From an uncultured Bacteroidales bacterium (GTDB lineage Bacteria; Bacteroidota; Bacteroidia; Bacteroidales; UBA932), in the NCBI GenBank assembly GCA_946405485.1, contig CAMJHJ010000030.1, positions 1-15,791 on the forward strand: a stretch of DNA of 15,791 bases. The letters run 5' to 3'. The notes beneath the pieces were generated by a model that was not told the DNA's origin, made no database searches, and worked only from the letters and a program-made list of their open reading frames with translations. Positions 1-7,438 of this stretch are shown here, piece after piece (position 1 is the first letter of the stretch; each line of letters starts with the position of its first letter). A program made the translations under genes and the position numbers.

Positions 1-1486
1 TGAAGATGAAAGTGAATACGTTGTGGGCCTGCGGGTTGATGATCATCGTCACGAGGCGGGTGCCGCCCAGGACGAGACCTGCGATGAGGGTCCACATACC
101 GGCCTTGGGAGAGGTCTTCTTCCAGCAGATACCGAGGAGGAACACGGCTGCGATGGCCGGAGCGAGGAGGCTCTGGACGCTCTGGATGTAGTTGTACAGG
201 CTCTTGCCCATCCTCTGGATGACGAAGATCCACAGGACGCCGAGCACGACGACCACGACGGTGGCGATACGGCCGATGAGGACAAGTTTCTTCTCTTCAG
301 TATCGGGGTGCTTGCGCTTGTAGATGTCGATGGTGTAGAGCATGGCCGAGGAGTTGTACAGGGAGGCCAGGGAGCTCATGAGTGCAGCGAGGATACCGCA
401 GATCACGACACCCTTGAGACCGACAGGCAGCAGGGTGTTGACCAGCATCGGGAATGCGATGTCGGGGTTGGCGACGGTGCCGTCGGCCTGGAGGCCGAGG
501 GCGGCTGCGAGGGTCTGTCCGATCTGGGAGTCAGGGGTCTTGGTGAGGGCGTAGGCGATCATGCCGGGGATGAGGAACAGGAACACCGGGAGGAGCTTGA
601 GGTATGCTCCGAAGATGGTACCGCGGCGGGATTCCTTCTGGTTCTTGCCGGAGAGGACGCGCTGTACGATGAACTGGTCGGTGCACCAGTACCAGAAGCC
701 GATGATGGCCGAGCCGAAGAGGGCGCCGTACCAAGGGAATTCAGTGTCCTTGCCGCTGCGCATCAGGTCGGTCATGGTATCTCCATATTGGTTGACCGGC
801 TGGGCGTTGCAGATGTCCATCATGGCGTTCCATCCGCCGAGTTCCCTGAGGCCGAGCCACAGTATCACGAGCGAGCCGAGGAGCAGGATGGGCGTCTGCA
901 GGACCGAGGTCTTGAGCACCGACTCCATGCCGCCGATGACGGTGTAGATGGCGGTGATGATCACCAGGGCGAGGGCCGCGACCCAGAAGTTGATGCCCAG
1001 GAGGGTGTTCAGCGCGAGGCCGCCGGCGAGGACGGTCACGGACACCTTGGTGAGGACGTAGCTGGCGAGGGACAGCCAGGTGAGGATGCCGCGGCTCTCC
1101 TTGTTGTAGCGCTTCTCGAGGAATTCAGGCATGGTGTAGACCATACTGCGCTCGTAGAAGGGGACGAAGACCCAGCCGAGGATGAGGATCATCCAGCCCT
1201 GGATCTCCCAGTGGGCCTGGGCCATGCCGGCGGATGCGCCGGTACCCGCGAGGCCGATGAGGTGCTCCGAGCCGATGTTGGATGCGAAGATGGAGGCGCC
1301 GATGGCGATCCATGTGGCCGAGCGGCCGCTGAGGAAGTAGTCACCGGAGGTCTCTTTCTTCTTGCGGGAGACGTCCCAGCAGATCCAGACCATCGCCAGG
1401 AAGAAGATTCCGATGACGATCCAGTCCCAGGACGCGAGGGCGATGCGGTTCAGGTCCGCAGCCTGTAAGGGGATGAGATTCAGCAT
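1..1486 (-). CDS. SGLT-type sodium/sugar symporter (SSS family), C-terminus beyond window
   Basis: Inner-membrane Na+-coupled solute symporter that probably imports the sugar released by the neighbouring glycosidases. About 495 residues are visible from ATG at 1486, and the frame is still open at position 1. Family marks seen include SNIGSEHLIGLAGTGA (69-84), E94 in AHWEIQGW, YTMPEFLEKRYN (117-128), GGMESVLKTSVLQT (185-198), WYWCTDQFIVQR (265-276), and the Na-site-like SSLASLYNSSAMLYTIDIYKR near 355-375. WYWCTDQ..VQR closely resembles animal SGLT1, and the H75/E94 pair sits where SGLT proteins contact sugar, so a monosaccharide substrate is likely. Arabinose is inferred from context only. The gene starts 13 bp after galM and has no separate -7 box, so it should be the third gene of the GH51-galM-symporter operon. 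Confidence 0.93.
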   Translation of the reverse strand, partial: MLNLIPLQAADLNRIALASWDWIVIGIFFLAMVWICWDVSRKKKETSGDYFLSGRSATWIAIGASIFASNIGSEHLIGLAGTGASAGMAQAHWEIQGWMILILGWVFVPFYERSMVYTMPEFLEKRYNKESRGILTWLSLASYVLTKVSVTVLAGGLALNTLLGINFWVAALALVIITAIYTVIGGMESVLKTSVLQTPILLLGSLVILWLGLRELGGWNAMMDICNAQPVNQYGDTMTDLMRSGKDTEFPWYGALFGSAIIGFWYWCTDQFIVQRVLSGKNQKESRRGTIFGAYLKLLPVFLFLIPGMIAYALTKTPDSQIGQTLAAALGLQADGTVANPDIAFPMLVNTLLPVGLKGVVICGILAALMSSLASLYNSSAMLYTIDIYKRKHPDTEEKKLVLIGRIATVVVVVLGVLWIFVIQRMGKSLYNYIQSVQSLLAPAIAAVFLLGICWKKTSPKAGMWTLIAGLVLGGTRLVTMIINPQAHNVFTFIF

Positions 1487-1499
1487 TTCTATCTAGGTT

Positions 1500-2645
1500 T
1501 TAGTTGTTTACGGAGAAAGCGAACACGCAGTGGCTGGTGTATTTCTCGCCGGGGCGCAGGACCACGGACGGCCAGTCGGGGTTGTGCGGCGTGTCGGGAT
1601 AGTGCTGGCTCTCGAGGCAGATGCCGGCGCGCTGGTTGTAAACGATGCCGTTCTTGCCGGTGACGGAGCCGTCGAGGAAGTTGCCGGAGTACACCTGGAT
1701 GCCGGGCTCGTCGGTATAGACCTCAAGCTGGATGCCGGTGGAGGGGCTCTGAAGGATGATGGCCGGGTCGGTGATGTCGCCCATGGTGTCGAGGATCCAG
1801 TTGTGGTCGTAGCCGTTTCCGAGGGCGATCTGCTCGAAGTCGCGCTTGTCTATGTCGTCACCTATCCTCTTGGCGGTGGTGAAGTCCATCGGGGTGTCAA
1901 GCAGGGAGACGATCTCACCGGTGGGGATGAGGCCGGGACCCACCGCCGTGGTGGTGGAGGACTTGATGTACATGATGTCGTCCAGCACGTTGTGCGTGGG
2001 GTCGCCGTCGAGGTTGAAGTAGGAGTGGTTGGTCATGTTGATGACCGTCGGCTTGTCGGTGGTGGCCTCATACCAGATGTCGATGGCATTCTGGTCGGTG
2101 AGGGTGTAGGTCACATAGGCCTTGACATGGCCGGGGAAGCCGTTGTCGCCGTCGGGCGAGTCGCGGAGGATCTTCAGGTGGTTGGCATCCGCCTCTACGA
2201 CCTCATAGACCTGATACTGCCAGCCGGTGGGGCCGCCGTGGAGGGTGTTCTCGCCGTCGTTCTTCGGGAGGACGAAGGTCTCGCCGTCAATCTCGAAACT
2301 GCCGCCCGCGATGCGGTTGGCGTAGCGGCCGATGGCGGCGCCGAAGTCGGTGGAGTTGTTCTCGGGGAAATAGTCGGAGACCTTGTCGAAGCCGAGGACG
2401 ACGTCCTTGAAGCTGCCGTCCTTCGCAGGGGCCATGATGGAGACGATGCGGCCGCCGAAGTTGGTGATGCAGACCTCCATGCCGTTGGCATTGGTGAGGG
2501 TGTAGAGGGCGGTGGGCTGTCCGTTGTACTCGGATACGAAATTCTGGGGATCGAGGCCGGACTTGGTGAGGCCGCTCTCCTTCTGGGCGCAGCTGACGGC
2601 GAGGACTGCCATCGCGGCTGCAATTACGATTCTGATGTGTTTCAT
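1500..2645 (-). CDS. galM: Aldose 1-epimerase (mutarotase), lipoprotein
   Basis: Interconverts alpha and beta anomers of free aldoses. In this operon it would equilibrate arabinose or galactose before or during uptake. The protein has 381 aa. A lipoprotein signal precedes a lipobox, LAVSC, with C19 as the predicted acylated residue, so the mature enzyme is envelope-bound rather than cytoplasmic. Family residues seen are NRIAGG (110-115), NTLHGG with H136, TNHSYFNL with H207, GYDHN with D280, and GICLES with the presumed catalytic base E345. The frame is open upstream to 2714, but that extension (MTASSSRSL...) overlaps the end of the GH51 gene and would bury the signal peptide, so I chose ATG 2645. 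The GH51 stop lies 10 bp upstream, indicating co-transcription. Sugar specificity cannot be read from sequence. Confidence 0.93.
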   Translation of the reverse strand: MKHIRIVIAAAMAVLAVSCAQKESGLTKSGLDPQNFVSEYNGQPTALYTLTNANGMEVCITNFGGRIVSIMAPAKDGSFKDVVLGFDKVSDYFPENNSTDFGAAIGRYANRIAGGSFEIDGETFVLPKNDGENTLHGGPTGWQYQVYEVVEADANHLKILRDSPDGDNGFPGHVKAYVTYTLTDQNAIDIWYEATTDKPTVINMTNHSYFNLDGDPTHNVLDDIMYIKSSTTTAVGPGLIPTGEIVSLLDTPMDFTTAKRIGDDIDKRDFEQIALGNGYDHNWILDTMGDITDPAIILQSPSTGIQLEVYTDEPGIQVYSGNFLDGSVTGKNGIVYNQRAGICLESQHYPDTPHNPDWPSVVLRPGEKYTSHCVFAFSVNN

Positions 2646-2655
2646 ATCGAACTGG

Positions 2656-4209
2656 TTATTTGATTTCGATTGCGATGATGGACATGGCAGGGACCTTGAG
2701 CTCGATGCCGTCATTGGTCACCTTGAAATCCTTGAAAGCCTCGGGAGCGACCTTGGCCTTCTTGCCGAACTCGTTGCAGTCGGTGATCTTCTTCGAGGTG
2801 AGGATGCGGGCGGAGACGTCACGCTTCCTGACTTTTCCGAGGTCGTCCCAGGTCAGGAGGACTTCCTGGTCATTCTTGAGGTCGATGTTGGTGATGTCGA
2901 CGTTGACGACGTCACCCTTGCGGGAAGCGGTGGCGCTGAGCGACGGGACGGGGCCCTTGTCGCTGTTGGCAATCTCGGAGGTGCTGTAGTCGAGAGGGAT
3001 GAACTCCGCATCCTGGTGGACCTTGTACATCTCGAAGACGTGGTAGGTCGGGGTGAGGACCATCTGGTCGTCGCGGGTGAGGATCATCGACTGGAGGACG
3101 TTGACCACCTGGGCGATGTTGGCCATCTTGATGCGGCGGGTGTACTTGTGGAAGATGTCAAGCGACACGGCGGCGACGATGGCGTCGCGCATGGTGTTCT
3201 GCTGGAAGAGATGTCCGGGGTCGGTGCCGGGCTCGACGTCCCACCAGGTGCCCCATTCGTCCACGAGGAGGTCCACCTTGTTGTCGGGATCGTACTTGTC
3301 CATGATGGCGATGTGCTTCTGGATGCAGGGCTCGATGGCCACCGCACGGCCGAGGGCGCGGTAGTACTCCTGGTCGGTGAAGTTGGTCGCGGAGCCCTTG
3401 CTCCCGGTCCATGTCATGCAGGTGTAGTAGTGCACGGCGATGGCGTCCATCGCGGTGCCGATGTTCTGCATGCAGACCTCCGTCCAGTTGTAATCGGTGT
3501 CGGAAGCGCCGCTGGCGATCTTGTAGAGGACGTTGCCGTTGTAGTCGCGGGTGTAGGTGGTGTAGCGGCGGAAGAGGTTGGAGTAGTACTCCGGCGTCAT
3601 GTTGCCGCCGCAGCCCCAGGCCTCGTTGCCGATGCCGAGGAACTTGACCTTCCAGGGCTCGTCGCGGCCGTTGCTGCGGCGCAGCTCGGCCACGGTGCTA
3701 TGGCTGGCGGAAGTCATGTACTCCACCCATTTGGCCATCTCCTCGGGGGTGCCGCTGCCGACGTTGCCGCTGATATACGGCTCGCAGCCGAGCAGTTCGC
3801 AGAGGTTCAGGAACTCATGCGTGCCGAAACTGTTGTCCTCCAGGGTGCCTCCCCAGTTGTTGTTGCTGATCTTGGCGCGGTCCTTGACCGGGCCGATGCC
3901 GTCCATCCAGTGATAGTCGTCGGCGAAACAGCCGCCCGGCCATCGCATGACGGGGACCTGGAGCTCCTTGAGGGCGTTGAATACGTCGAGGCGGTAGCCG
4001 TCCTTGTTGGGGATGGGGGAGTCCTTGCCCACCCAGAGTCCGCCGTAGATGCAACTGCCGAGATGTTCGGAGAACTGGCCGTAGATTTCCTTCGGAATGA
4101 TCTGCCCGTCCGCTTCGCTGTCCTTGATGCGGACAGTGGTCTGTGCCTGGAGGCTGAAGCCGGCGGTGATGGCGAGTGCCAGCGCGGTGATGATTGTGTG
4201 GAATTTCAT
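2656..4209 (-). CDS. Alpha-L-arabinofuranosidase, GH51, secreted
   Basis: Retaining glycosidase that removes alpha-L-arabinofuranosyl residues from arabinan, arabinoxylan or their oligosaccharides. The protein has 517 aa. Residues 1-23 form a Sec signal peptide ending LQAQ, pointing to a periplasmic or exported enzyme without a lipobox. The catalytic TIM barrel covers roughly residues 40-350 and shows GQFSEHLG (44-51), [15 protein letters not shown] (87-101), the acid/base motif FLGIGNE with E196, AVHYYT (258-263), and the nucleophile motif VDEWGTWWD with E318. The C-terminal 150 residues form the usual beta domain. The frame is open upstream to 4308, but the extra 33 residues cross the promoter and precede a clean signal peptide, so ATG 4209 is preferred. 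It is first in its operon, followed by galM and the symporter. Confidence 0.95.
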   Translation of the reverse strand: MKFHTIITALALAITAGFSLQAQTTVRIKDSEADGQIIPKEIYGQFSEHLGSCIYGGLWVGKDSPIPNKDGYRLDVFNALKELQVPVMRWPGGCFADDYHWMDGIGPVKDRAKISNNNWGGTLEDNSFGTHEFLNLCELLGCEPYISGNVGSGTPEEMAKWVEYMTSASHSTVAELRRSNGRDEPWKVKFLGIGNEAWGCGGNMTPEYYSNLFRRYTTYTRDYNGNVLYKIASGASDTDYNWTEVCMQNIGTAMDAIAVHYYTCMTWTGSKGSATNFTDQEYYRALGRAVAIEPCIQKHIAIMDKYDPDNKVDLLVDEWGTWWDVEPGTDPGHLFQQNTMRDAIVAAVSLDIFHKYTRRIKMANIAQVVNVLQSMILTRDDQMVLTPTYHVFEMYKVHQDAEFIPLDYSTSEIANSDKGPVPSLSATASRKGDVVNVDITNIDLKNDQEVLLTWDDLGKVRKRDVSARILTSKKITDCNEFGKKAKVAPEAFKDFKVTNDGIELKVPAMSIIAIEIK

Positions 4210-4246
4210 ATCGTTGGTTTTAGTTTTCCATATAATGGTGGCTATA

Positions 4247-4254
4247 CAAAGATA
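4247..4254 (-). promoter_or_regulatory. Bacteroidales-type -7 box for the GH51-galM-symporter operon
   Basis: The minus strand reads TATCTTTG, an exact match to the Bacteroidetes TAnnTTTG -7 consensus. It lies about 38 bases before the GH51 start codon, placing transcription initiation near 4240 with a leader of roughly 30 nt. No convincing -33 TTTG is present at the expected distance, which suggests a promoter that may need an activator. Confidence 0.6.
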
Positions 4255-4267
4255 GGACAAAATCCCT

Positions 4268-4284
4268 TTTCTCCATAGGAGAAA
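4268..4284. promoter_or_regulatory. 17-bp inverted repeat, possible operator of the arabinose operon
   Basis: TTTCTCC-ATA-GGAGAAA is a perfect 7-bp inverted repeat around a 3-base centre. It sits 13 bp upstream of the GH51 -7 box, over the place where the -33 element would lie. That position would suit a sugar-responsive repressor or activator, but no regulator gene is in the window, and the assignment rests only on symmetry and position. Confidence 0.35.
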
Positions 4285-4317
4285 GAAGCGCCGCGGCCGA
4301 TAGTGCACGATTGTGAA

Positions 4318-4357
4318 CCAAAAATGAAAGAAAATGCACCCCGGGGCCCGGGGTGCA
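4318..4357 (-). terminator. Rho-independent terminator after GH127 gene
   Basis: Positions 4335-4357 form a near-perfect palindrome with arms TGCACCCCGGG and CCCGGGGTGCA around a single base. The real hairpin will have a slightly larger loop. On the minus strand it is followed at once by a T-rich tract (TTTTCTTTCATTTTTGG, 4334-4318). It begins about 42 bp after the GH127 stop and upstream of the GH51 promoter, so it separates the two transcription units. The plus-strand side has no T tract, so it acts in one direction. Confidence 0.75.
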
Positions 4358-4398
4358 CTGAAGACTGGATTTGGCGGAGAACCGCCCTTGAATCAAAA

Positions 4399-6327
4399 TC
4401 AATCTTTTTTGAACCAAACGTTCATTTCGCCGCGGCCGCGGTGGGCCCAGGCGTAATAGGGGATGAGGGTGAGGGGACCGTCGGGCGTGTCGGTGACCAG
4501 TTCGGTGATTCCGTAGAGCATGCCGGGCTTGCGCTCGACGCTGAACTCCGGCCCTACGGGGATGCGGGCCTCGCGGACGGAGAAGACGTTGTCGGGCCAT
4601 TCGGCGCAATAGACGATGGGGCCGCGCTCGACGGCGAGGCGTCCGAGGTCGTCCGCGACCCGGGCGTCAGCCTCGACGGTGCGCGGCTCCATGTCGAAGC
4701 GGACCGCCACTTCATCGCCCTGCTTCCACTCGCGATCGATGGTGAAATAACCGTCGGCAGTGAGGGTCCCTTCAGCTTCGGCGCCGTTGATTTTTACGCT
4801 GTAACTCAGTTCTTTACCGTCGGTGTAATGATACAGGCCGCCGGGCATGACCTCGCCTCGGACCCATCCGGGAATCCGGAGCTTCAGGGCGAAGGGCTTG
4901 CGGTGCGCGTTACGCTCCACCTTGAGGAGGATGTCACCGTTCCACGGATATTCCGTTACCTGGCTCAGGGAAACGTCCTTGCCTTCGACCTCCACGTCCA
5001 TCGAGTTGGACATGTAGAGATTGACGTACAGGTTGTCGTCCTTCACGGCATAGACATATCCGGGGACGGACGGGATGAAGCGGCAGATGTTGGACGGGCA
5101 GCACGCGCAGCCGAACCACGGCTCGCGTTCGTGGCTGCCGTCCGATTCGAGAGGGTTGGGGTAGAAGAAGGCTCCTCCGTCGAGGGACACTCCGTCGATG
5201 AGGGCGTTGTAGAGGCTGCGCTCCAGGACGTCATAATACTTGGATTCTCCGTGAAGGAGGAACATGCGGTAGTTGGTGTAGACGTTGCCTATGGCGGCGC
5301 AGGTCTCGCAGTAGGCGCTGAGGTTGGGCAGCTGGTAGTTCTCTCCGAAGGCTTCGCCCCCGTGCAGCGAACCCACGCCTCCGGTGATGTAGGTCTTCTT
5401 CGAGACCATGTTGTCCCAGATGCGGTCGATCGCATCGATGTACGACTGCTCGCCGGTCAGGGCGGCAACATCGGCCACTCCTGAGTAGAAATACTCAGCC
5501 CTGACGGCATGCCCGACTGCCTCGTCCTGCTCCAGGACCGGCTTGTGGGACTGGCGGTAAGGGTTGCTGCCCTTCTCCCCGCGGCCCCTCATTTCGATGA
5601 AGAACTTGGCTTCGTCCAAATACTTGCGGTCGCCTGTGACCGTGAAGAGCTTCGCCAGGGCCATCTCCGCGATCTGGTGTCCTGGTACTTTCACCTGCTG
5701 TCCTTCCCCGGGGCCGATCTCACGGCAGACGCAGTCGGCGTACTTGATGGCTATGTCGAGGAAATTGCGCTTGCCGGTAGCCTGGTAATGGGCTATGGCT
5801 CCCTCGATCATGTGGCCGAGATTGTAAAGCTCGTGGCTGTCCTCGATCTGGGCCCATCTTTCGGCGCCGCTCCAGGCGTGGGGATGCTCGGGATTGCGTG
5901 TGCGGGCGGTGTAGAGGTAGCCGTCGGGCTCCTGCGCCGCCGCGACGATGACCAGGACGCTGTCGATATAGGCTTCGAGTTTTGGGTCGGGATAAGTCTG
6001 CAGGATATAACTGGCGCCTTCGATGGTCTTGTAGACGTCCGTGTCGTCGAAGGGGAATCCCACCACACGGAATCCCAGGTTGTGGTCGGCGTCCATCTGC
6101 TGCCTGGCTTCGACGAAATTCTGGTAGCGGCCTGTCTCCTCGCATTTGCTGAAGGCGAGCGGGATGGTGACTTCGCGGGAGGCTTCGAGCCTTTGTCCCC
6201 AGAAATCGTCCGTGACCTTGACGGAGGTGAAGGGGACGGGAGTGATAGGATAGCCTTCGGGGGCTTTCTTCGTACAGGCGGCGAGGGAAAGCGTAACCAC
6301 CGTCGCGAAAATGATATAATGTTTCAT
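4399..6327 (-). CDS. Beta-L-arabinofuranosidase, GH127 (DUF1680), lipoprotein
   Basis: Retaining glycosidase that removes beta-L-arabinofuranosyl units, in characterised relatives from hydroxyproline-linked arabino-oligosaccharides of plant cell-wall glycoproteins. The protein has 642 aa, a usual length. The N-terminus is a lipoprotein signal with lipobox LAAC (C18). The (alpha/alpha)6 barrel covers roughly residues 35-430, followed by beta-sandwich domains. Zinc and catalytic residues are visible: E341 and C343 in AYCETCA, and C409-C410 in GCACCPSN, matching the Glu338/Cys340/Cys417/Cys418 set of Bifidobacterium HypBA1. C409 is the presumed thiolate nucleophile. C340 and C407 are further cysteines close to this site. 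ATG 6327 gives a complete signal. The gene starts 18 bp after the thiL stop with no clear -7 box between them, and it ends before a strong terminator. Confidence 0.93.
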   Translation of the reverse strand: MKHYIIFATVVTLSLAACTKKAPEGYPITPVPFTSVKVTDDFWGQRLEASREVTIPLAFSKCEETGRYQNFVEARQQMDADHNLGFRVVGFPFDDTDVYKTIEGASYILQTYPDPKLEAYIDSVLVIVAAAQEPDGYLYTARTRNPEHPHAWSGAERWAQIEDSHELYNLGHMIEGAIAHYQATGKRNFLDIAIKYADCVCREIGPGEGQQVKVPGHQIAEMALAKLFTVTGDRKYLDEAKFFIEMRGRGEKGSNPYRQSHKPVLEQDEAVGHAVRAEYFYSGVADVAALTGEQSYIDAIDRIWDNMVSKKTYITGGVGSLHGGEAFGENYQLPNLSAYCETCAAIGNVYTNYRMFLLHGESKYYDVLERSLYNALIDGVSLDGGAFFYPNPLESDGSHEREPWFGCACCPSNICRFIPSVPGYVYAVKDDNLYVNLYMSNSMDVEVEGKDVSLSQVTEYPWNGDILLKVERNAHRKPFALKLRIPGWVRGEVMPGGLYHYTDGKELSYSVKINGAEAEGTLTADGYFTIDREWKQGDEVAVRFDMEPRTVEADARVADDLGRLAVERGPIVYCAEWPDNVFSVREARIPVGPEFSVERKPGMLYGITELVTDTPDGPLTLIPYYAWAHRGRGEMNVWFKKD

Positions 6328-6345
6328 AATCTTAAGAAATAAGTA

Positions 6346-7380
6346 TCAAAAGTGATGGAAACCGATGAAGTCGCGATCGGTTCCCTCCCAATGCAGGCCG
6401 GGGGTGGCAAGGATTTCTCCGATGACGGTGTGCTGGACGGGGACCTCCGTACCCGGCCGGCAGGTGAACAGGAGCTCGTAGTCCTCACCGCCGTCCAGGG
6501 CCAGTTCCACCGGGTCCCAGCCGCGGCGCGCGCAGACGGTCCGGAGCTCCGCTGAAAGCGGCAGGCTCCGGACGTCGACGCGCGCGCCCGTACCCGACTC
6601 TTCCAGTATGTGCCTCAGGTCCGACCCAATGCCGTCCGATATGTCCATCATGGCGTTTACCCCAGGCGTCGCCGCCAGTTTCATCCCTTCCTCTATCCTA
6701 GGCACTGGCCTGTAATGCCTTTCCCGAAGGATCCCGTAGGGTAGGGTGTTTTCGGGGGTACCCTGCGGGCATTTTCCCGCAGGGTAGGGCGTTTCTGGGG
6801 GTACCCTGCGGGCATTATCCCGCAGGGTAGGCCGTTTTTCGGGGTACCCTGCGGATTCTAGCACCAGCCGGAGTCCCGCGGCGGAGTCGCCGAGCGGGCC
6901 GGTCACGCAGATGAGGTCACCCGGCTCCGCCGCCGACCTCCTGCGCGACCGCCCGGCCACGCACTCTCCCAGTACTGTCACGTTTATGCAGAGTTTGTCA
7001 AGGGAAGATGTCGTGTCGCCTCCCAGCAGCGGGCAGTCGAAACGGTCGGACAAGGCCTTGTACCCTTCGAAGAATCCTTTCAGGAAGCCGTCATCCAAAG
7101 TTTTGGGCAGGGCGCAGCTGAGGAAGGTCCCTACGGGTTTCCCTCCCATGCCGGCGATGTCGCTGAGGTTCACGGCCGCCGACTTCCAGCCTAGGCTGTA
7201 CGGGTCGACGTCCTCCAGCAGGAAATGTACACCCTCGACCAGCATGTCGGTGGTCACCAGCGTCTCCAGGCCGTCGCGCTGCGGCAGCACGGCGCAGTCG
7301 TCCCCGATGCCCAGGACTCCGTCCGGCACCATGAACTGTCCCTTGATCCAGTCTATAAACTCGAATTCTCCCTTTTCCAT
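6346..7380 (-). CDS. thiL: Thiamine-monophosphate kinase with in-frame repeat insertion
   Basis: Phosphorylates thiamine monophosphate to thiamine diphosphate with ATP, the last step of cofactor synthesis, in the cytoplasm. The protein has 344 aa. Family motifs in order are GIGDDCAVL (24-32), TTDMLVEGVHF (43-53), AAVNLSDIAGMGGKP (68-82), LLGGDTTSS (118-126), GPLGDSAAGL (161-170), RHYRPVPRI (221-229), MMDISDGIGSDLRHI (244-258) and GGEDYELLF (297-305). Between GDSAAGL and RHYRPVPRI there are 50 residues where E. coli ThiL has about 20. The excess is encoded by a 43-bp tandem repeat (residues about 174-216, Pro/Arg/Gly-rich). All catalytic motifs remain in frame, so the enzyme may still work. 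A TTG at 7389 is also in frame but lies inside the -7 box, so ATG 7380 is preferred. GH127 follows 18 bp later. Confidence 0.93.
   Translation of the reverse strand: MEKGEFEFIDWIKGQFMVPDGVLGIGDDCAVLPQRDGLETLVTTDMLVEGVHFLLEDVDPYSLGWKSAAVNLSDIAGMGGKPVGTFLSCALPKTLDDGFLKGFFEGYKALSDRFDCPLLGGDTTSSLDKLCINVTVLGECVAGRSRRRSAAEPGDLICVTGPLGDSAAGLRLVLESAGYPEKRPTLRDNARRVPPETPYPAGKCPQGTPENTLPYGILRERHYRPVPRIEEGMKLAATPGVNAMMDISDGIGSDLRHILEESGTGARVDVRSLPLSAELRTVCARRGWDPVELALDGGEDYELLFTCRPGTEVPVQHTVIGEILATPGLHWEGTDRDFIGFHHF
6733..6861 (-). repeat. Three tandem copies of a 43-bp palindromic repeat inside thiL
   Basis: Copies start at 6733, 6776 and 6819, exactly 43 bp apart. The first two match at 38 of 43 positions. 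The third matches the second at 33 of its first 36 positions and then diverges. Each copy has a core bounded by 10-bp inverted arms (CCGCAGGGTA and TACCCTGCGG), with a 7-base spacer GCATTTT or GCATTAT. At each of the two junctions the arms of neighbouring copies also form an 11-bp hairpin with a 6-base loop. Because 43 is not a multiple of three, each copy is read in a different frame, and only three copies (129 bp, 43 codons) restore the thiL frame. No stop occurs in any of the three frames used. No further copy is visible in the window. Confidence 0.9.
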
Positions 7381-7386
7381 TCCATA

Positions 7387-7394
7387 CAAAAATA
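7387..7394 (-). promoter_or_regulatory. -7 box of thiL, implying a leaderless or near-leaderless mRNA
   Basis: The minus strand reads TATTTTTG, matching TAnnTTTG. Its last base is only 6 bases before the thiL ATG at 7380, so initiation should fall at or next to the start codon. No clear -33 element is visible. Confidence 0.55.
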
Positions 7395-7414
7395 CGAAAA
7401 AACCGTGGAATTGC

Positions 7415-7422
7415 TATCTTTG
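7415..7422 (+). promoter_or_regulatory. -7 box for the 184-aa gene
   Basis: The plus strand reads TATCTTTG, an exact match to TAnnTTTG, ending 16 bases before the first ATG at 7439. It is 20 bp from the oppositely oriented thiL -7 box, so the two promoters share their upstream DNA. Confidence 0.6.
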
Positions 7423-7438
7423 CACCAAGACATTGGAA

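Noticed and set aside
2646..2714. A 23-residue N-terminal extension of GalM
   Set aside because: It overlaps the GH51 coding end and precedes a clear lipoprotein signal at MKHIRIV.
4210..4308. A 33-residue N-terminal extension of the GH51 protein
   Set aside because: It would cross the -7 box and put charged residues before a good signal peptide.
4375..4388. Small GGCGG-AGAA-CCGCC hairpin after the GH127 stop as a terminator
   Set aside because: The stem is short and no T tract follows on the minus strand; the stronger hairpin at 4335-4357 is a better terminator.
23..5484. Long plus-strand open frames opposite the arabinose genes (about 481, 377, 588 and 393 codons)
   Set aside because: They are exactly antisense to clear enzymes and transporters, have repetitive Val/Gly/Asp/Glu-rich products with no recognisable domains, and arise from the codon bias of a GC-rich genome.
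6733..6861. The thiL tandem repeat as a CRISPR array
   Set aside because: Spacers are only 7 bases and nearly identical, there are just three units, and the array is part of a coding sequence.
6911..7438. An N-terminal extension of the 184-aa protein to about 360 residues
   Set aside because: The extra part is antisense to thiL, crosses both -7 boxes and has no domain character.
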